From NCBI RefSeq assembly GCF_016641735.1, contig NZ_JAEDAO010000001.1:1860001-1924000 (forward strand): 64,000 bases of DNA, given 5' to 3'. Made by a program: the position numbers and the translations under genes. Position 1 is the first letter of the stretch, and each line of letters begins with the position of its first letter. The DNA is from Ramlibacter algicola. Lineage in GTDB: Bacteria; Pseudomonadota; Gammaproteobacteria; Burkholderiales; Burkholderiaceae_C. This document shows, piece by piece, positions 1 to 8,913 of the stretch. Under the pieces are notes generated by a model, which worked only from the letters and a program-made list of their open reading frames with translations, searched no databases and was not told the origin of the DNA.

Positions 1-76
1 GACAGCGGCAGGCGGGCCTGCCACCAGGAACGAAAACGCTGGCGCGCGAAGGCGACCGGGTTGAGCACGCCGGCGA

Positions 77-80
<4 letters not shown>
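1..80 (-). CDS. DUF58-family protein, N-terminal fragment (runs off the window)
   Basis: Only the first 26 codons are visible. A GTG at 80-78 overlaps the TGA stop of the upstream moxR gene (GTGA), which is typical of translationally coupled pairs. The peptide begins MIAGVLNPVAFARQRF and contains an Arg/Trp-rich stretch, resembling the start of DUF58 proteins. DUF58 genes commonly follow moxR and are thought to act with the ATPase in assembling or activating membrane or periplasmic complexes. The identification rests mainly on this gene order, because the diagnostic DUF58 motifs lie outside the window. Confidence 0.55.
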
Positions 81-997
<917 letters not shown>

Positions 998-1037
998 CAA
1001 GGGCAGACGTTATCCGAATTTCGACGGGCGAACCGCC

Positions 1038-1997
1038 ATGAGTGCGACCAAGACCGGGTATTTCAGCCACCCCGCCTGCCGACGGCACGAGATGGGCCGC
1101 GGCCACCCTGAATGCCCCGAGCGCCTCGACGCGATCGAGGACCGGCTCCTGGCCACCGGCGTGATGGATGCGCTGGACAGGCGCGAGGCGCCCGAGGCTT
1201 CCCCCGGCACCATCGAACTGGCGCACGACAAGTTCCACGTCGCCTCGCTGCTCGGCCTGCGCGAGGAGCTCGCCGACCAGATCAACGCCGGCGGCTACGG
1301 CTACAGCCACATCGACCCTGACACCGCGATGAACCCGCACAGCTGGGAAGCGGCGGCGCGGGCGTGCGGCGCGGTGATCGCCGCCACCGACGCCGTGATG
1401 GCCGGCGAGATGCAGAACGCTTTCTGCGCGGTGCGGCCGCCCGGCCACCACGCCACGCGGGGCCGCGCGATGGGCTTCTGCCTGTTCAACCAGGTCGCCG
1501 TCGGCGCCAAGTACGCGCTGGACCGCTATGGCCTGCAGCGCGTCGCGGTGGTCGACTTCGACGTGCACCACGGCAACGGCACCGAGGACATCCTCGCGGG
1601 CGACGACCGCGTGCTGATGGTCGGCCTGTTCCAGCACCCGTTCTACCCGTACAGCGGCGACCACCCGCGCGGCGCCAACATGGTCAACGTGCCGGTGCCC
1701 GCGTACACCAAGGGCGCGAAGATCCGCGAACTGGTCGAAGCCGCCTGGTTGCCGCGGCTCGAGGAGTTCAAGCCGGAACTGGTGTTCATCAGCGCCGGCT
1801 TCGACGCCCACAAGGACGACGACCTCGGCCAGTTGGGCATGACGGAAGCCGACTACACCTGGATCACGCGGCAGCTGAAGGACATCGCGGCGCGCCACGC
1901 ACAAGGCCGCATCGTGTCCAGCCTGGAAGGCGGCTACAACCTCGACGCGCTCGGCCGCAGCGTCGAGGCGCATGTGCGCGCGCTGGCCGACCTCTGA
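1038..1997 (+). CDS. Histone deacetylase-like amidohydrolase (class II HDAC/APAH family)
   Basis: 319 residues starting MSATKTGYFSH at the ATG at 1038. The arginase/deacetylase fold motifs are all present in order: GHPECPERL near the start, VRPPGHHA (about 135), the metal-binding DFDVHHGNGTED (about 175), SAGFDAHKDDDLG (about 255) and LEGGYN near the end. Family members are zinc hydrolases that remove acyl groups from lysine side chains, polyamines or other amides. The true substrate cannot be read from sequence. It is followed after 10 bp by an enoyl-CoA hydratase gene with a GAGGA ribosome site, so the two are probably co-transcribed. Confidence 0.9.
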   Translation: MSATKTGYFSHPACRRHEMGRGHPECPERLDAIEDRLLATGVMDALDRREAPEASPGTIELAHDKFHVASLLGLREELADQINAGGYGYSHIDPDTAMNPHSWEAAARACGAVIAATDAVMAGEMQNAFCAVRPPGHHATRGRAMGFCLFNQVAVGAKYALDRYGLQRVAVVDFDVHHGNGTEDILAGDDRVLMVGLFQHPFYPYSGDHPRGANMVNVPVPAYTKGAKIRELVEAAWLPRLEEFKPELVFISAGFDAHKDDDLGQLGMTEADYTWITRQLKDIAARHAQGRIVSSLEGGYNLDALGRSVEAHVRALADL

Positions 1998-2007
1998 GGA
2001 GACCCCC

Positions 2008-2790
2008 ATGACGGAGACCACCGCTCCCGTGCTGGAAGCGCGCGATGCGCGCGGCGTCGTCACGCTGACGATGAACCGGCCGGCCGACTTCAACTCGCTC
2101 AGCGAGGACATGCTCGCGGCGCTGCAGGCGGCGCTGGACCGCGTGGCCGACGACCCGGACGCGCGCGCCGTGGTCATCGCCGCCAACGGCAAGGCGTTCT
2201 GCCCCGGCCACAACCTCAAGGAAATGGTCGCGCGCCCCGAGCTGGCGTACTACCAGCAACTGTTCCAGCGCTGCAGCCGCGTGATGCTGGCCATCCAGAA
2301 GCTGCCGGTGCCGGTGATCGCGCGCGTGCACGGCATCGCGACGGCGGCCGGCTGCCAGCTCGTCGCGCAGTGCGACCTGGCAGTCGCCGCGACCGAGGCG
2401 AAGTTCGCCGTCAGCGGCGTCAACTACGGCCTGTTCTGCTCCACGCCCAGCGTGCCCCTGCTGCGCAACATGCTGCCCAAGCAGGCGATGGAGATGCTGG
2501 TCACCGGCGAGTTCATCACCGCTGACCAGGCGCGCGAGCGCGGCCTCGTCAACCGCGTTGTCCCGGCCGACCGGCTCGATGCCGAGGTGGAGTCGCTCGT
2601 CGCCAGCATCCTGTCCAAGCCGCGCGCCGCGCTGGCGATGGGCAAGGAGCTGTTTTACCGCCAGCGTGAACTGGGCATCGAGGCGGCGTACCAGCTCGCC
2701 AGCCAGACGATGGCGGTGAACATGATGGACGGCTGCGCGCAGGAAGGGTTCACCGCCTTCACCGAGAAGCGCAAACCCCGCTGGGCCTGA
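2008..2790 (+). CDS. Enoyl-CoA hydratase/isomerase family protein
   Basis: 260 residues with the crotonase fold. The two oxyanion-hole segments are visible: AFCPGHNLKEM near residue 67 and GIATAAGCQLVAQCDLA near residue 110. These proteins hydrate, isomerise or hydrolyse acyl-CoA thioesters in beta-oxidation and related routes. The second acidic residue typical of true hydratases is not evident to me, so the exact reaction is open. The ATG at 2008 follows the GAGGAGA site just after the deacetylase stop codon. The MscS gene begins 6 bp after its stop, suggesting a three-gene transcript. Confidence 0.88.
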   Translation: MTETTAPVLEARDARGVVTLTMNRPADFNSLSEDMLAALQAALDRVADDPDARAVVIAANGKAFCPGHNLKEMVARPELAYYQQLFQRCSRVMLAIQKLPVPVIARVHGIATAAGCQLVAQCDLAVAATEAKFAVSGVNYGLFCSTPSVPLLRNMLPKQAMEMLVTGEFITADQARERGLVNRVVPADRLDAEVESLVASILSKPRAALAMGKELFYRQRELGIEAAYQLASQTMAVNMMDGCAQEGFTAFTEKRKPRWA

Positions 2791-2796
2791 GGCGCG

Positions 2797-4038
2797 ATGT
2801 ACGCCATCGAAAAGCTGGTCCAGGACCTGGGCCGCCCGGGGTTCCCTGTCGAACTCGCCGCCTTGTTGGGCTGCCTGGGGCTGGCCTATGGCATCTGCTG
2901 GTCGATCGCCCGCCGCCACCCTGCCGACTCGGTCTGGCTGGGCCGCGCCATCTTCGACGGCGTGCTGTTCCCGTTGCTCGCGCTGGCGTTCGCCTTCGCG
3001 ATGCGCCACGTGCTGGAAACGCGCCAGCAGCTGCCGCTGCTGCGCATCGCGATCCCGGTGCTCGTGTCGCTGGTGGGCATCCGCTTCATCGCCCGGGTGC
3101 TGACCGTCGCCTTCCCGCAGTCCCACCTGGCGCGGCTCGTCGAGCGCGTGTTCTCGTGGGTCGCGTGGATCGCCGCGATCCTGTGGGTGCTGGGCATCCT
3201 GCCGGAGATCCGTGCCGACATGGACGACATCCGGTTCGCGTTCGGCAAGTCGCACGTGAGCCTGCTGTCCATCGTCGACGGAACGATCGGCGCCGGCCTC
3301 GTGCTGGTGGGCGCGTTGTGGATCTCCGCCGTGCTGGAAAAGCAGGTGCTGCGACAGGCGGTGCACGACCTGTCGCTGCGCCGGGTCGCCGCCAACGCGA
3401 TCCGCGCCATCCTGCTGCTGGTGGGCTTGCTGTCCGCGGCATCCACCGCGGGCGTCGACCTCACTGCGCTGTCGGTGCTCGGCGGCGCGGTGGGCGTCGG
3501 CCTGGGCTTCGGCCTGCAGAAGCTGGCGTCCAACTACGTCAGTGGCTTCGTGATCCTGTTCGAGCGCAGCGTGCGCATCGGCGACGTCGTGCGCGTCGAC
3601 GGCTTCGAGGGCGAAGTCGTCGACATCAAGACCCGCTACACGCTGATCCGCGCGCTCAACGGCCGCGAGTCGATCGTGCCGAACGAGAAGCTGATCACCG
3701 AGCGCATCGAGAACCTGTCGCTGCTCGACCCGAAGGTGCTGGTCTCCACCGAGGTCGCGGTCGGCTACGACAGCGACCCGGATCTCGTCCAGCGCATCCT
3801 GGTCGATGCGGCGCTGTCGGCACCGCGCGTCCTGAAGGACCCGGGGCCGGGCGCGCGGCTGCTCAAGTTCGGCGCCGACGGCCTGGAATTCGCGCTGTAC
3901 TTCTGGATTGCCGACCCCGGGAACGGCCAGAACAACGTGAGGTCGGACGTCAACCTGGCGATCCTCAAGGGCCTGCGGGAAGCGGGCATCGACATCCCGT
4001 ACCCGCAACGAGTCGTGCGCGTGGTGCAGGCCGCCTGA
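2797..4038 (+). CDS. MscS-family mechanosensitive ion channel
   Basis: 413 residues. Hydrophobic segments fill roughly residues 15-270, and the last holds the Gly/Ala-rich pore helix (GGAVGVGLGFGLQKLASNYV, about 230-250). A typical MscS beta domain follows (ERSVRIGDVVRVDGFEGEVVDI in parts, then NGRESIVPNEKLI). Such channels open under membrane tension and release solutes during osmotic downshock. It is longer than E. coli MscS because of extra N-terminal membrane helices, as in the YbiO/YnaI-like members. It is the last gene of the plus-strand run, and its 3' end meets a palindromic repeat and the convergent exonuclease gene. Confidence 0.9.
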   Translation: MYAIEKLVQDLGRPGFPVELAALLGCLGLAYGICWSIARRHPADSVWLGRAIFDGVLFPLLALAFAFAMRHVLETRQQLPLLRIAIPVLVSLVGIRFIARVLTVAFPQSHLARLVERVFSWVAWIAAILWVLGILPEIRADMDDIRFAFGKSHVSLLSIVDGTIGAGLVLVGALWISAVLEKQVLRQAVHDLSLRRVAANAIRAILLLVGLLSAASTAGVDLTALSVLGGAVGVGLGFGLQKLASNYVSGFVILFERSVRIGDVVRVDGFEGEVVDIKTRYTLIRALNGRESIVPNEKLITERIENLSLLDPKVLVSTEVAVGYDSDPDLVQRILVDAALSAPRVLKDPGPGARLLKFGADGLEFALYFWIADPGNGQNNVRSDVNLAILKGLREAGIDIPYPQRVVRVVQAA

Positions 4039-4048
4039 ACCGCGGGCC

Positions 4049-4120
4049 TTGCCATTGCGGGCGTGACCCGCAATCCATGTCCGACCAGGCATGGATTCCG
4101 GCTTTCGCCGGAATGACAAC
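4049..4120. repeat. Family A palindromic repeat (two-hairpin, REPIN-like), copy 1
   Basis: Full two-hairpin element between convergent genes. One hairpin is the ATTGCGGG...CCCGCAAT type (the left loop is GCGTGA-like here) and the other is ATTCCGGC-TTTC-GCCGGAAT. They are joined by a CCATG...CATGG linker, and the outer end is AATGACAA. The same element recurs at many other gene ends in this window. Confidence 0.9.
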
Positions 4121-4128
4121 TTCGGGCA

Positions 4129-5001
4129 TCAGCGCGCAGCGACCGCGGCCTGCGCTTCGAGCGCGCGTTGCACCAGTTGCGGCGCGCCGGCGCTCTCGGC
4201 CCAGGCGGCGAACGCCGGCGTCGGTCCGCGCCACCGCAACTGGTCGACGTTGCGCAGCACGGGCGCATCGTCCACCAGCGTCGCGAGCCGCTTGAACAGC
4301 AACGCTTCCTCTCGGCTCGCGCCGAGCACGTCGTCCGGGAAGGACTCGATCGGCCCGTGGCGATTCAAGAGTCGCGCGGCACTCACCGCACCGATGCCCG
4401 AAATGCCCGGGTAGCCGTCGGCCGTGTCGCCGACCAGCGCCAGGTAGTCGGGAATCAGCGCGGGGTCGACGCCGAACTTCGCGCGCACGTCCTTCGCGGT
4501 GCGCACCTGTTCCGCGCGGCGGTCGACCTGCACGACGCGGTCGGCCCGCACGCATTGCGCCAGGTCCTTGTCGGGCGTCCAGATCAGCACGCGCTGCACC
4601 GCCGGGTCGGCGTCGGCGACGCGCGCGGCAGAGGCGAGCGCGTCGTCCGCTTCGAGGTCCACCATCGGCCAGGCGACGACGCCCATCGCGGCCAGGCCCT
4701 CTTCGAGCGGATGGAACTGCGCCCAAAGTGCGGGGTCGATGCCTTCGCCGGTCTTGTAGCCGGGCCACAGCAGGTTGCGGAACGACTCGATGACATGGTC
4801 GGTGGCGACCCCGACGTGCGTCGCGCGGTTCTCCAGCAGCTGCAGCACGCCGCCGAGCACGCCCGCCGCGGCGGCGAGCGGCCGCTTCTTCCAGTCGGTG
4901 AAGCGCCGCAGGCCGTGGAACTGGCGGAACAGCTCGTAGGTGCCGTCGACCAGGTCGACGACGACCCCAGGGGCTACACCTTGAGCAGCGAGGGCAGCCA
5001 C
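4129..5001 (-). CDS. 5'-3' exonuclease / flap endonuclease-like protein (FEN family)
   Basis: About 290 residues. The N-terminal metal-site segment reads VVDLVDGTYELFR. The acidic cluster LEADDALAS lies in the middle. The helix-hairpin-helix region is PDYLALVGDTADGYPGISGIG followed by AARLLN. These are features of stand-alone relatives of the DNA polymerase I 5'-nuclease domain, which cut 5' flaps and primers. There is no ATG near the expected start. The nearest in-frame start is a GTG at 5001-4999, inside the end of dctM (28 bp overlap), so the start is uncertain. The last codons lie next to a family A repeat, and the gene converges on mscS. Confidence 0.82.
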   Translation of the reverse strand: MAALAAQGVAPGVVVDLVDGTYELFRQFHGLRRFTDWKKRPLAAAAGVLGGVLQLLENRATHVGVATDHVIESFRNLLWPGYKTGEGIDPALWAQFHPLEEGLAAMGVVAWPMVDLEADDALASAARVADADPAVQRVLIWTPDKDLAQCVRADRVVQVDRRAEQVRTAKDVRAKFGVDPALIPDYLALVGDTADGYPGISGIGAVSAARLLNRHGPIESFPDDVLGASREEALLFKRLATLVDDAPVLRNVDQLRWRGPTPAFAAWAESAGAPQLVQRALEAQAAVAAR

Positions 5002-6269
5002 AGGCTCAGCTGCGGGAAGGCGACCAGCAGGCCGAGGACCAAGATCATCACCAGCACGAACGGCCAGCAGCCGCGGAAGATGGTGCCCAGGCCGACGCCG
5101 GGCAGCAGCGCGTTGAGCACGAACAGGTTCATGCCCACCGGCGGCGAGATCAGGCCGATCTGCACGATCATCACGATCAGCACGCCGAACCAGACCGGGT
5201 CGAAGCCGAGGCTGGTGACGATAGGGAAGAACAGCGGGATGGTGAGCAGCACCATCGTCAGCTCCTCCATCACCGTGCCCAGCACCACGTAGATGGCCAT
5301 CATGGCGACGATGATCATGGTGGGCGACAGGCCCAGGTGCGTGATCCAGTCCTTCAGGTCGCCGGGCATGGTCGTGAAGTTCACGAAGTTGGCGAAGATG
5401 GTGGCCGCGATCAGGAGCGTGAACAGCATGGCCGTCGTGCGCGCGGACTCGACCAGCACCTGGTAGAGGATCTTCCACGTCAGGCGGCGGCGGCCCAGCG
5501 CGAACAGGAACGCACCGGCGGCGCCGAAGCCGGCGCCTTCGGTGGCGGTGAAGAAGCCGCCATAGATGCCGCCGAGCACCACGACCACCAGCACGGCCAC
5601 GCCCCAGATGCCGCGCAGCGCGCGCCAGCGCTCGGGCCAGGTGGCACGCACGCCGGGCGGTGCGTGCTCGGCGTCGCGCCTGGTGATCAACACGATCGAC
5701 AGCATCAGCAGTGCCGCGGTGAGCAGGCCGGGGATGATCCCAGCGGCGAACAGCCGGCCGATCGAGGTCTCGGTGATGATCCCGTAGATCACCATGATGG
5801 TCGACGGCGGGATCATGATGCCCAGCGTGCCGCCCGCCGCCATCACGCCGGTGGACAGCGAGTCGCTGTAGCCCAGCTTCTTCATCGACGGGTACGCGAC
5901 CTTGCTCATGGTGGCCGCGGTGGCGATCGAGGAGCCGCAGATGGCGCCGAAGCCCGCGCAGGCGGCGACCGTGGCGTGCGCGAGACCCCCGCGCACGTGG
6001 CCGAGGAACGCGTAAGCGGCCTGGAACAGCTCGTGCGCGAGGCCCGCGCGCGCGACGAAGTTGCCCATCAGGATGAACAGCGGGATCACCGACAGCGTGT
6101 AGGCGAAGCCGGTTTCGTAGACGACCTGCGCCGTGCTGGCCAGCGCGGGGTCGAAGCCGCGCGTGACCCAGATGCCGCCGAAGCCCACCAGGCCCATCGC
6201 GAATGCAAGCGGCACGCGCAGCAGCGCGAGCGCGAAGATGGCGCCGAATCCGATGAGGGCTTCGATCAC
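4974..6269 (-). CDS. TRAP transporter large permease (DctM family), system 1
   Basis: 431 residues, almost wholly hydrophobic, with about 12 predicted helices, the normal length for DctM. Characteristic features include GFGAICGSSIATAATMSKVAYP and PPSTIMVIYGI in the first half, and a second-half repeat with LISPPVGMNLFV. It forms the ion-coupled channel of a tripartite ATP-independent periplasmic transporter, taking up C4-dicarboxylates or similar organic acids with a DctP binding protein. The GTG start at 6269 overlaps the dctQ stop (GTGA). A longer reading to 6728 is only the antisense-like frame across dctQ. Confidence 0.93.
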   Translation of the reverse strand: MIEALIGFGAIFALALLRVPLAFAMGLVGFGGIWVTRGFDPALASTAQVVYETGFAYTLSVIPLFILMGNFVARAGLAHELFQAAYAFLGHVRGGLAHATVAACAGFGAICGSSIATAATMSKVAYPSMKKLGYSDSLSTGVMAAGGTLGIMIPPSTIMVIYGIITETSIGRLFAAGIIPGLLTAALLMLSIVLITRRDAEHAPPGVRATWPERWRALRGIWGVAVLVVVVLGGIYGGFFTATEGAGFGAAGAFLFALGRRRLTWKILYQVLVESARTTAMLFTLLIAATIFANFVNFTTMPGDLKDWITHLGLSPTMIIVAMMAIYVVLGTVMEELTMVLLTIPLFFPIVTSLGFDPVWFGVLIVMIVQIGLISPPVGMNLFVLNALLPGVGLGTIFRGCWPFVLVMILVLGLLVAFPQLSLWLPSLLKV

Positions 6270-6751
6270 AGCGCCACCCCTTCGCCTTCGAGCTTGTCGA
6301 CCGGCGGCTGCCCGATCATCACCAGGTGGATGACGCCGGTGAGGGCGCACAGCACGCCCATGCCCCAGATGAAGGGCGCCTTGAGGATGCGCAACTGCGC
6401 CGTGGTCTCGCCGTTCTCCAGGAACTGGTTCCCGGTGCGCCACATCAGCCAGCCCAGCCCGAGCAGCACGGCGGCGCACAGCAAATGCACCAGCACCGCC
6501 TGCGCGCGGCGCAGCCAGGCTGGCAGGTACGGGTCGAGCGAATCGAACTCGACATGCTCGCCGCGTTCGGACACCAGCGGCAAAGCGCCGAAGATCACGA
6601 CGACCATCAGCAGCTCGGTCATCTCCAGCGAACCCGGGATGGAGTTGCTGGCGAACTTGCGGCCCAGCACGTCGAAGAAGGTGAGCGCCATGATGGCGAA
6701 CAGCGCCACGCCGGACAGCAGTCCGCACAGCAGCTCGAGAAGGCGTTTCAT
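6266..6751 (-). CDS. TRAP transporter small permease (DctQ family), system 1
   Basis: 161 residues with four predicted membrane helices, as expected for DctQ: about residues 10-30, 48-66, 82-102 and 125-147. The motif FDVLGRKFASNSIPG after the first helix is typical of the family. It couples the binding protein to the large permease. The ATG at 6751 is well placed, and the stop codon overlaps the dctM GTG start. It lies downstream of dctP, separated by a hairpin at 6786-6802. Confidence 0.92.
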   Translation of the reverse strand: MKRLLELLCGLLSGVALFAIMALTFFDVLGRKFASNSIPGSLEMTELLMVVVIFGALPLVSERGEHVEFDSLDPYLPAWLRRAQAVLVHLLCAAVLLGLGWLMWRTGNQFLENGETTAQLRILKAPFIWGMGVLCALTGVIHLVMIGQPPVDKLEGEGVAL

Positions 6752-6779
6752 GTCAGGCGAGGTAGATCAGGGCGGACGC

Positions 6780-6803
6780 AAAAAAGGGCGGCACGGCCGC
6801 CCC
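6780..6803 (-). terminator. Terminator-like hairpin between dctP and dctQM
   Basis: On the minus strand a perfect 7-bp stem GGGCGGC/GCCGCCC with a three-base loop is followed by six T residues. It stands 32 bases after the dctP stop. It may be partial, allowing more dctP than dctQM transcript. Confidence 0.7.
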
Positions 6804-6835
6804 TTGCTTGTAGCAGAGCCGGGCTGACGGCCGGG

Positions 6836-7843
6836 CTACTTGGCCGCCTTGGCGATCTCGGCCCGGAAGTCGGCCAGCACCTTGGACCCATTCTTCAGGC
6901 CCTTGGCCTCGGCACGCTTGGCCCAGTCCTGCTCCAGCGGGGCGACCTTGCCCTTCACGTCGGCGACGAACTTGGCGTCGGCCTTGGTGTGCGTGATGCC
7001 GTTGGCCTGCATCAGGCCGAGCGCGCGGCGGTCGAACTTGTCCCATTGGCGGCCGACGATGCGGGCGGCGACTTCGCCGGAGATGGCGTCCACGGCCTTC
7101 TTCTCCTCGGCGGTGAGCTTGTCGTACTTGCCCTGGTTCATCATCATGACGAAGCTGGTGTTGTACAGGCCGCCGGGGAAGGTGGTCACGTTCTTGATCA
7201 GCTTGTCGATCTTGAACGATTCCATCGACTCGGCCGGCAGCAGCGTGCCGTCCATGACGCCGCTGGACAGCAGCTCGTAGTTGTCGGTGGCGGGCTTGAG
7301 CGTGGCGTTCATGCCCAGCGCCTTGGTGATGTCGTTGATGATGCCGCCGCCGACGCGCCACTTCTGGCCCTGCAGGTCTTCCATCTTCGTCACCGGGCCC
7401 TTGGTGGTCATCACCATGCCGGGGCCGTGCGTGAACAGCGTGATGACCTTGACGCCCTGGTGCTCCTGCAGGATCGCCGGGTTCTTGCGGCCGATGCGGT
7501 CGAATGCGACCGAGATGGATTCGGCCGAGTCGCCCAGGAACGGGAACTCCGCCATCTGCGTCGTGACGAAACGGCCCGGCGTGTAGCCGTGCACCGTGAA
7601 CGACAGGTCGGCCAGGCCGTTCTTGATGGCGTCGTAGGTGCCGGGCGGGTTGGAGACGCCGCGCGGCAGGATGTTGCACTTCATCTTGCCGGACGTGTTC
7701 TTCGCGAGCAGGTCGCACCATTCCTTCTGCGCGACGGACATCGCGTGCGTGGGCGGCAGCCACGTCGACGCGGTGATCACGGTGTCGGCGAACGTGGGCA
7801 CGCAGGCAAGGGTGGTGGCCGCGGCCAGCAGCAGGCGTTTCAT
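6836..7843 (-). CDS. TRAP transporter substrate-binding protein (DctP family), system 1
   Basis: 335 residues beginning MKRLLLAAATTLACVPTFA, a clear Sec signal peptide, so the protein is periplasmic. The mature part starts DTVITASTWLPPTHAMS and carries the family's central segment (VMTTKGPVTKMEDLQGQKWR, about 150-170), with the Arg that usually contacts a substrate carboxylate. It captures an organic acid and delivers it to DctQM. I chose the ATG at 7843 because the signal peptide starts there; a longer frame extends into the divergent promoter region. The gene faces etfB, with 262 bp between them. Confidence 0.92.
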   Translation of the reverse strand: MKRLLLAAATTLACVPTFADTVITASTWLPPTHAMSVAQKEWCDLLAKNTSGKMKCNILPRGVSNPPGTYDAIKNGLADLSFTVHGYTPGRFVTTQMAEFPFLGDSAESISVAFDRIGRKNPAILQEHQGVKVITLFTHGPGMVMTTKGPVTKMEDLQGQKWRVGGGIINDITKALGMNATLKPATDNYELLSSGVMDGTLLPAESMESFKIDKLIKNVTTFPGGLYNTSFVMMMNQGKYDKLTAEEKKAVDAISGEVAARIVGRQWDKFDRRALGLMQANGITHTKADAKFVADVKGKVAPLEQDWAKRAEAKGLKNGSKVLADFRAEIAKAAK

Positions 7844-7884
7844 GGCTGTCTCCAGGGGAGTGCTTCGATGGCAGGCACTGTACG

Positions 7885-7931
7885 GCGCGCACCGGTGCGG
7901 TCCCGTCATGACTTTCCCGCACGGTGCGCGC
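7885..7931. promoter_or_regulatory. Inverted repeat in the dctP-etfB divergent region
   Basis: GCGCGCACCGGTGCGG (7885-7900) and CCGCACGGTGCGCGC (7917-7931) are inverted copies with a single inserted base, separated by 16 bases. The repeat lies 42-88 bases upstream of the dctP start. It could be an operator for the transporter or a stem in its leader. No regulator gene lies next to it. Confidence 0.35.
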
Positions 7932-7984
7932 GCGACTGTCGTGCCATGGACAAAGCGGAGCGCCACCGCTGGCAGCGCGCGTCC

Positions 7985-8017
7985 TATAATTCCAAAAGCG
8001 AACGGTCGTTCGTTTTT
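7985..8017 (+). promoter_or_regulatory. etfB promoter -10 (TATAAT) with overlapping TetR-like operator
   Basis: A consensus -10 TATAAT is at 7985-7990. It is followed at once by a palindrome whose core CGAACG-GT-CGTTCG (7999-8012) extends to near-perfect 11-base arms (7994-8017). Its position over the expected transcription start suggests repression. No good -35 is visible. A second weaker -10-like TAGAAT is at 8051. A related palindrome lies at 11760. Confidence 0.6.
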
Positions 8018-8105
8018 ACCGGGCGGGGCCTGAGCGGCTTCGCCGGCGCCTAGAATTTCCCGTTTACGTCAACGTCAACTGCGCAGCAGGCAAGGAGCGC
8101 CCCGC

Positions 8106-8855
8106 ATGAAGGTCCTCGTCCCCGTGAAACGGGTGGTCGACTACAACGTGAAGGTCCGGGTCAAGTCGGACAACACGGGTGTGGACATCGCCAACGTCAA
8201 GATGAGCATGAACCCGTTCGACGAGATCGCCGTGGAGGAAGCGGTGCGCCTGAAGGAAAAGGGCATCGCGACCGAGGTGATCGCCGTCTCGTGCGGTGTC
8301 CAGCAGTGCCAGGAGACGCTGCGCACCGCGATGGCCATCGGCGCCGACCGCGCCATCCTGGTCCAGACCGACGAGGAACTGCAGCCGCTGGCGGTCGCCA
8401 AGCTACTGAACGCGCTGGTCGCCAAGGAGCAGCCTGGCCTGGTGATCCTGGGCAAGCAGGCGATCGACGACGACGCCAACCAGACCGGCCAGATGCTGGC
8501 CGCGCTGGCCGACCTGCCGCAGGCGACGTTCGCCTCGAAGGTGGAAGTGGCCGACGGCAAGGCGCAAGTCACGCGCGAAGTCGACGGCGGCCTCGAGACG
8601 CTGTCCATCGACCTGCCCGCGGTGGTGACGACGGACCTGCGCCTGAACGAGCCGCGCTACGTCACGCTGCCCAACATCATGAAGGCCAAGAAGAAGCCGC
8701 TGGACACCGTCACGCCCGCCGACCTCGGCGTGGATGTCGCGCCGCGGCTGAAGACGCTCAAGGTCACCGAGCCGCCCAAGCGCAGCGCCGGCGTGAAGGT
8801 GCCGGACGTCGCGACGCTGGTGCAAAAACTCAAGACCGAAGCGAAGGTGATCTGA
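8106..8855 (+). CDS. etfB: Electron transfer flavoprotein, beta subunit
   Basis: 249 residues. The start [14 protein letters not shown] and the segment [19 protein letters not shown] are hallmarks of bacterial EtfB, and the AMP-binding region (IGADRAILV) follows around residue 80. With EtfA it forms the soluble FAD/AMP heterodimer that takes electrons from acyl-CoA and other dehydrogenases and passes them to ETF-quinone oxidoreductase. The gene starts 250 bp after the operator-promoter region. A single-hairpin repeat separates it from etfA. Co-location with an acyl-CoA dehydrogenase supports a role in beta-oxidation. Confidence 0.96.
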   Translation: MKVLVPVKRVVDYNVKVRVKSDNTGVDIANVKMSMNPFDEIAVEEAVRLKEKGIATEVIAVSCGVQQCQETLRTAMAIGADRAILVQTDEELQPLAVAKLLNALVAKEQPGLVILGKQAIDDDANQTGQMLAALADLPQATFASKVEVADGKAQVTREVDGGLETLSIDLPAVVTTDLRLNEPRYVTLPNIMKAKKKPLDTVTPADLGVDVAPRLKTLKVTEPPKRSAGVKVPDVATLVQKLKTEAKVI

Positions 8856-8873
8856 CACAGCGCAGCGCGTCAG

Positions 8874-8900
8874 ATCATCCCGGCGCAGGCCGGGATCCAT
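8874..8900. repeat. Family A single hairpin between etfB and etfA
   Basis: A half-element: ATCCCGGC-GCAG-GCCGGGAT followed by CCAT. It fits the first hairpin of the family A repeats, with compensating changes in both arms. It lies inside an operon, unlike most copies. Confidence 0.7.
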
Positions 8901-8913
8901 TCAAGGAATTCTC

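Noticed and set aside
998..1000. TTG start giving MMEAQQKL for the MoxR ATPase
   Set aside because: The next codon is ATG with equal context, so the TTG is unlikely.
1864..4119. A 751-codon minus-strand frame with abundant His, Arg and Asp codons, and similar long frames at 16049-18100, 24200-27415 and 35636-38059
   Set aside because: They lie antisense to clear genes (enoyl-CoA hydratase, mscS, dnaK, pncB, GH15). Long antisense frames are expected in high-GC DNA, and the products lack folds or signals.
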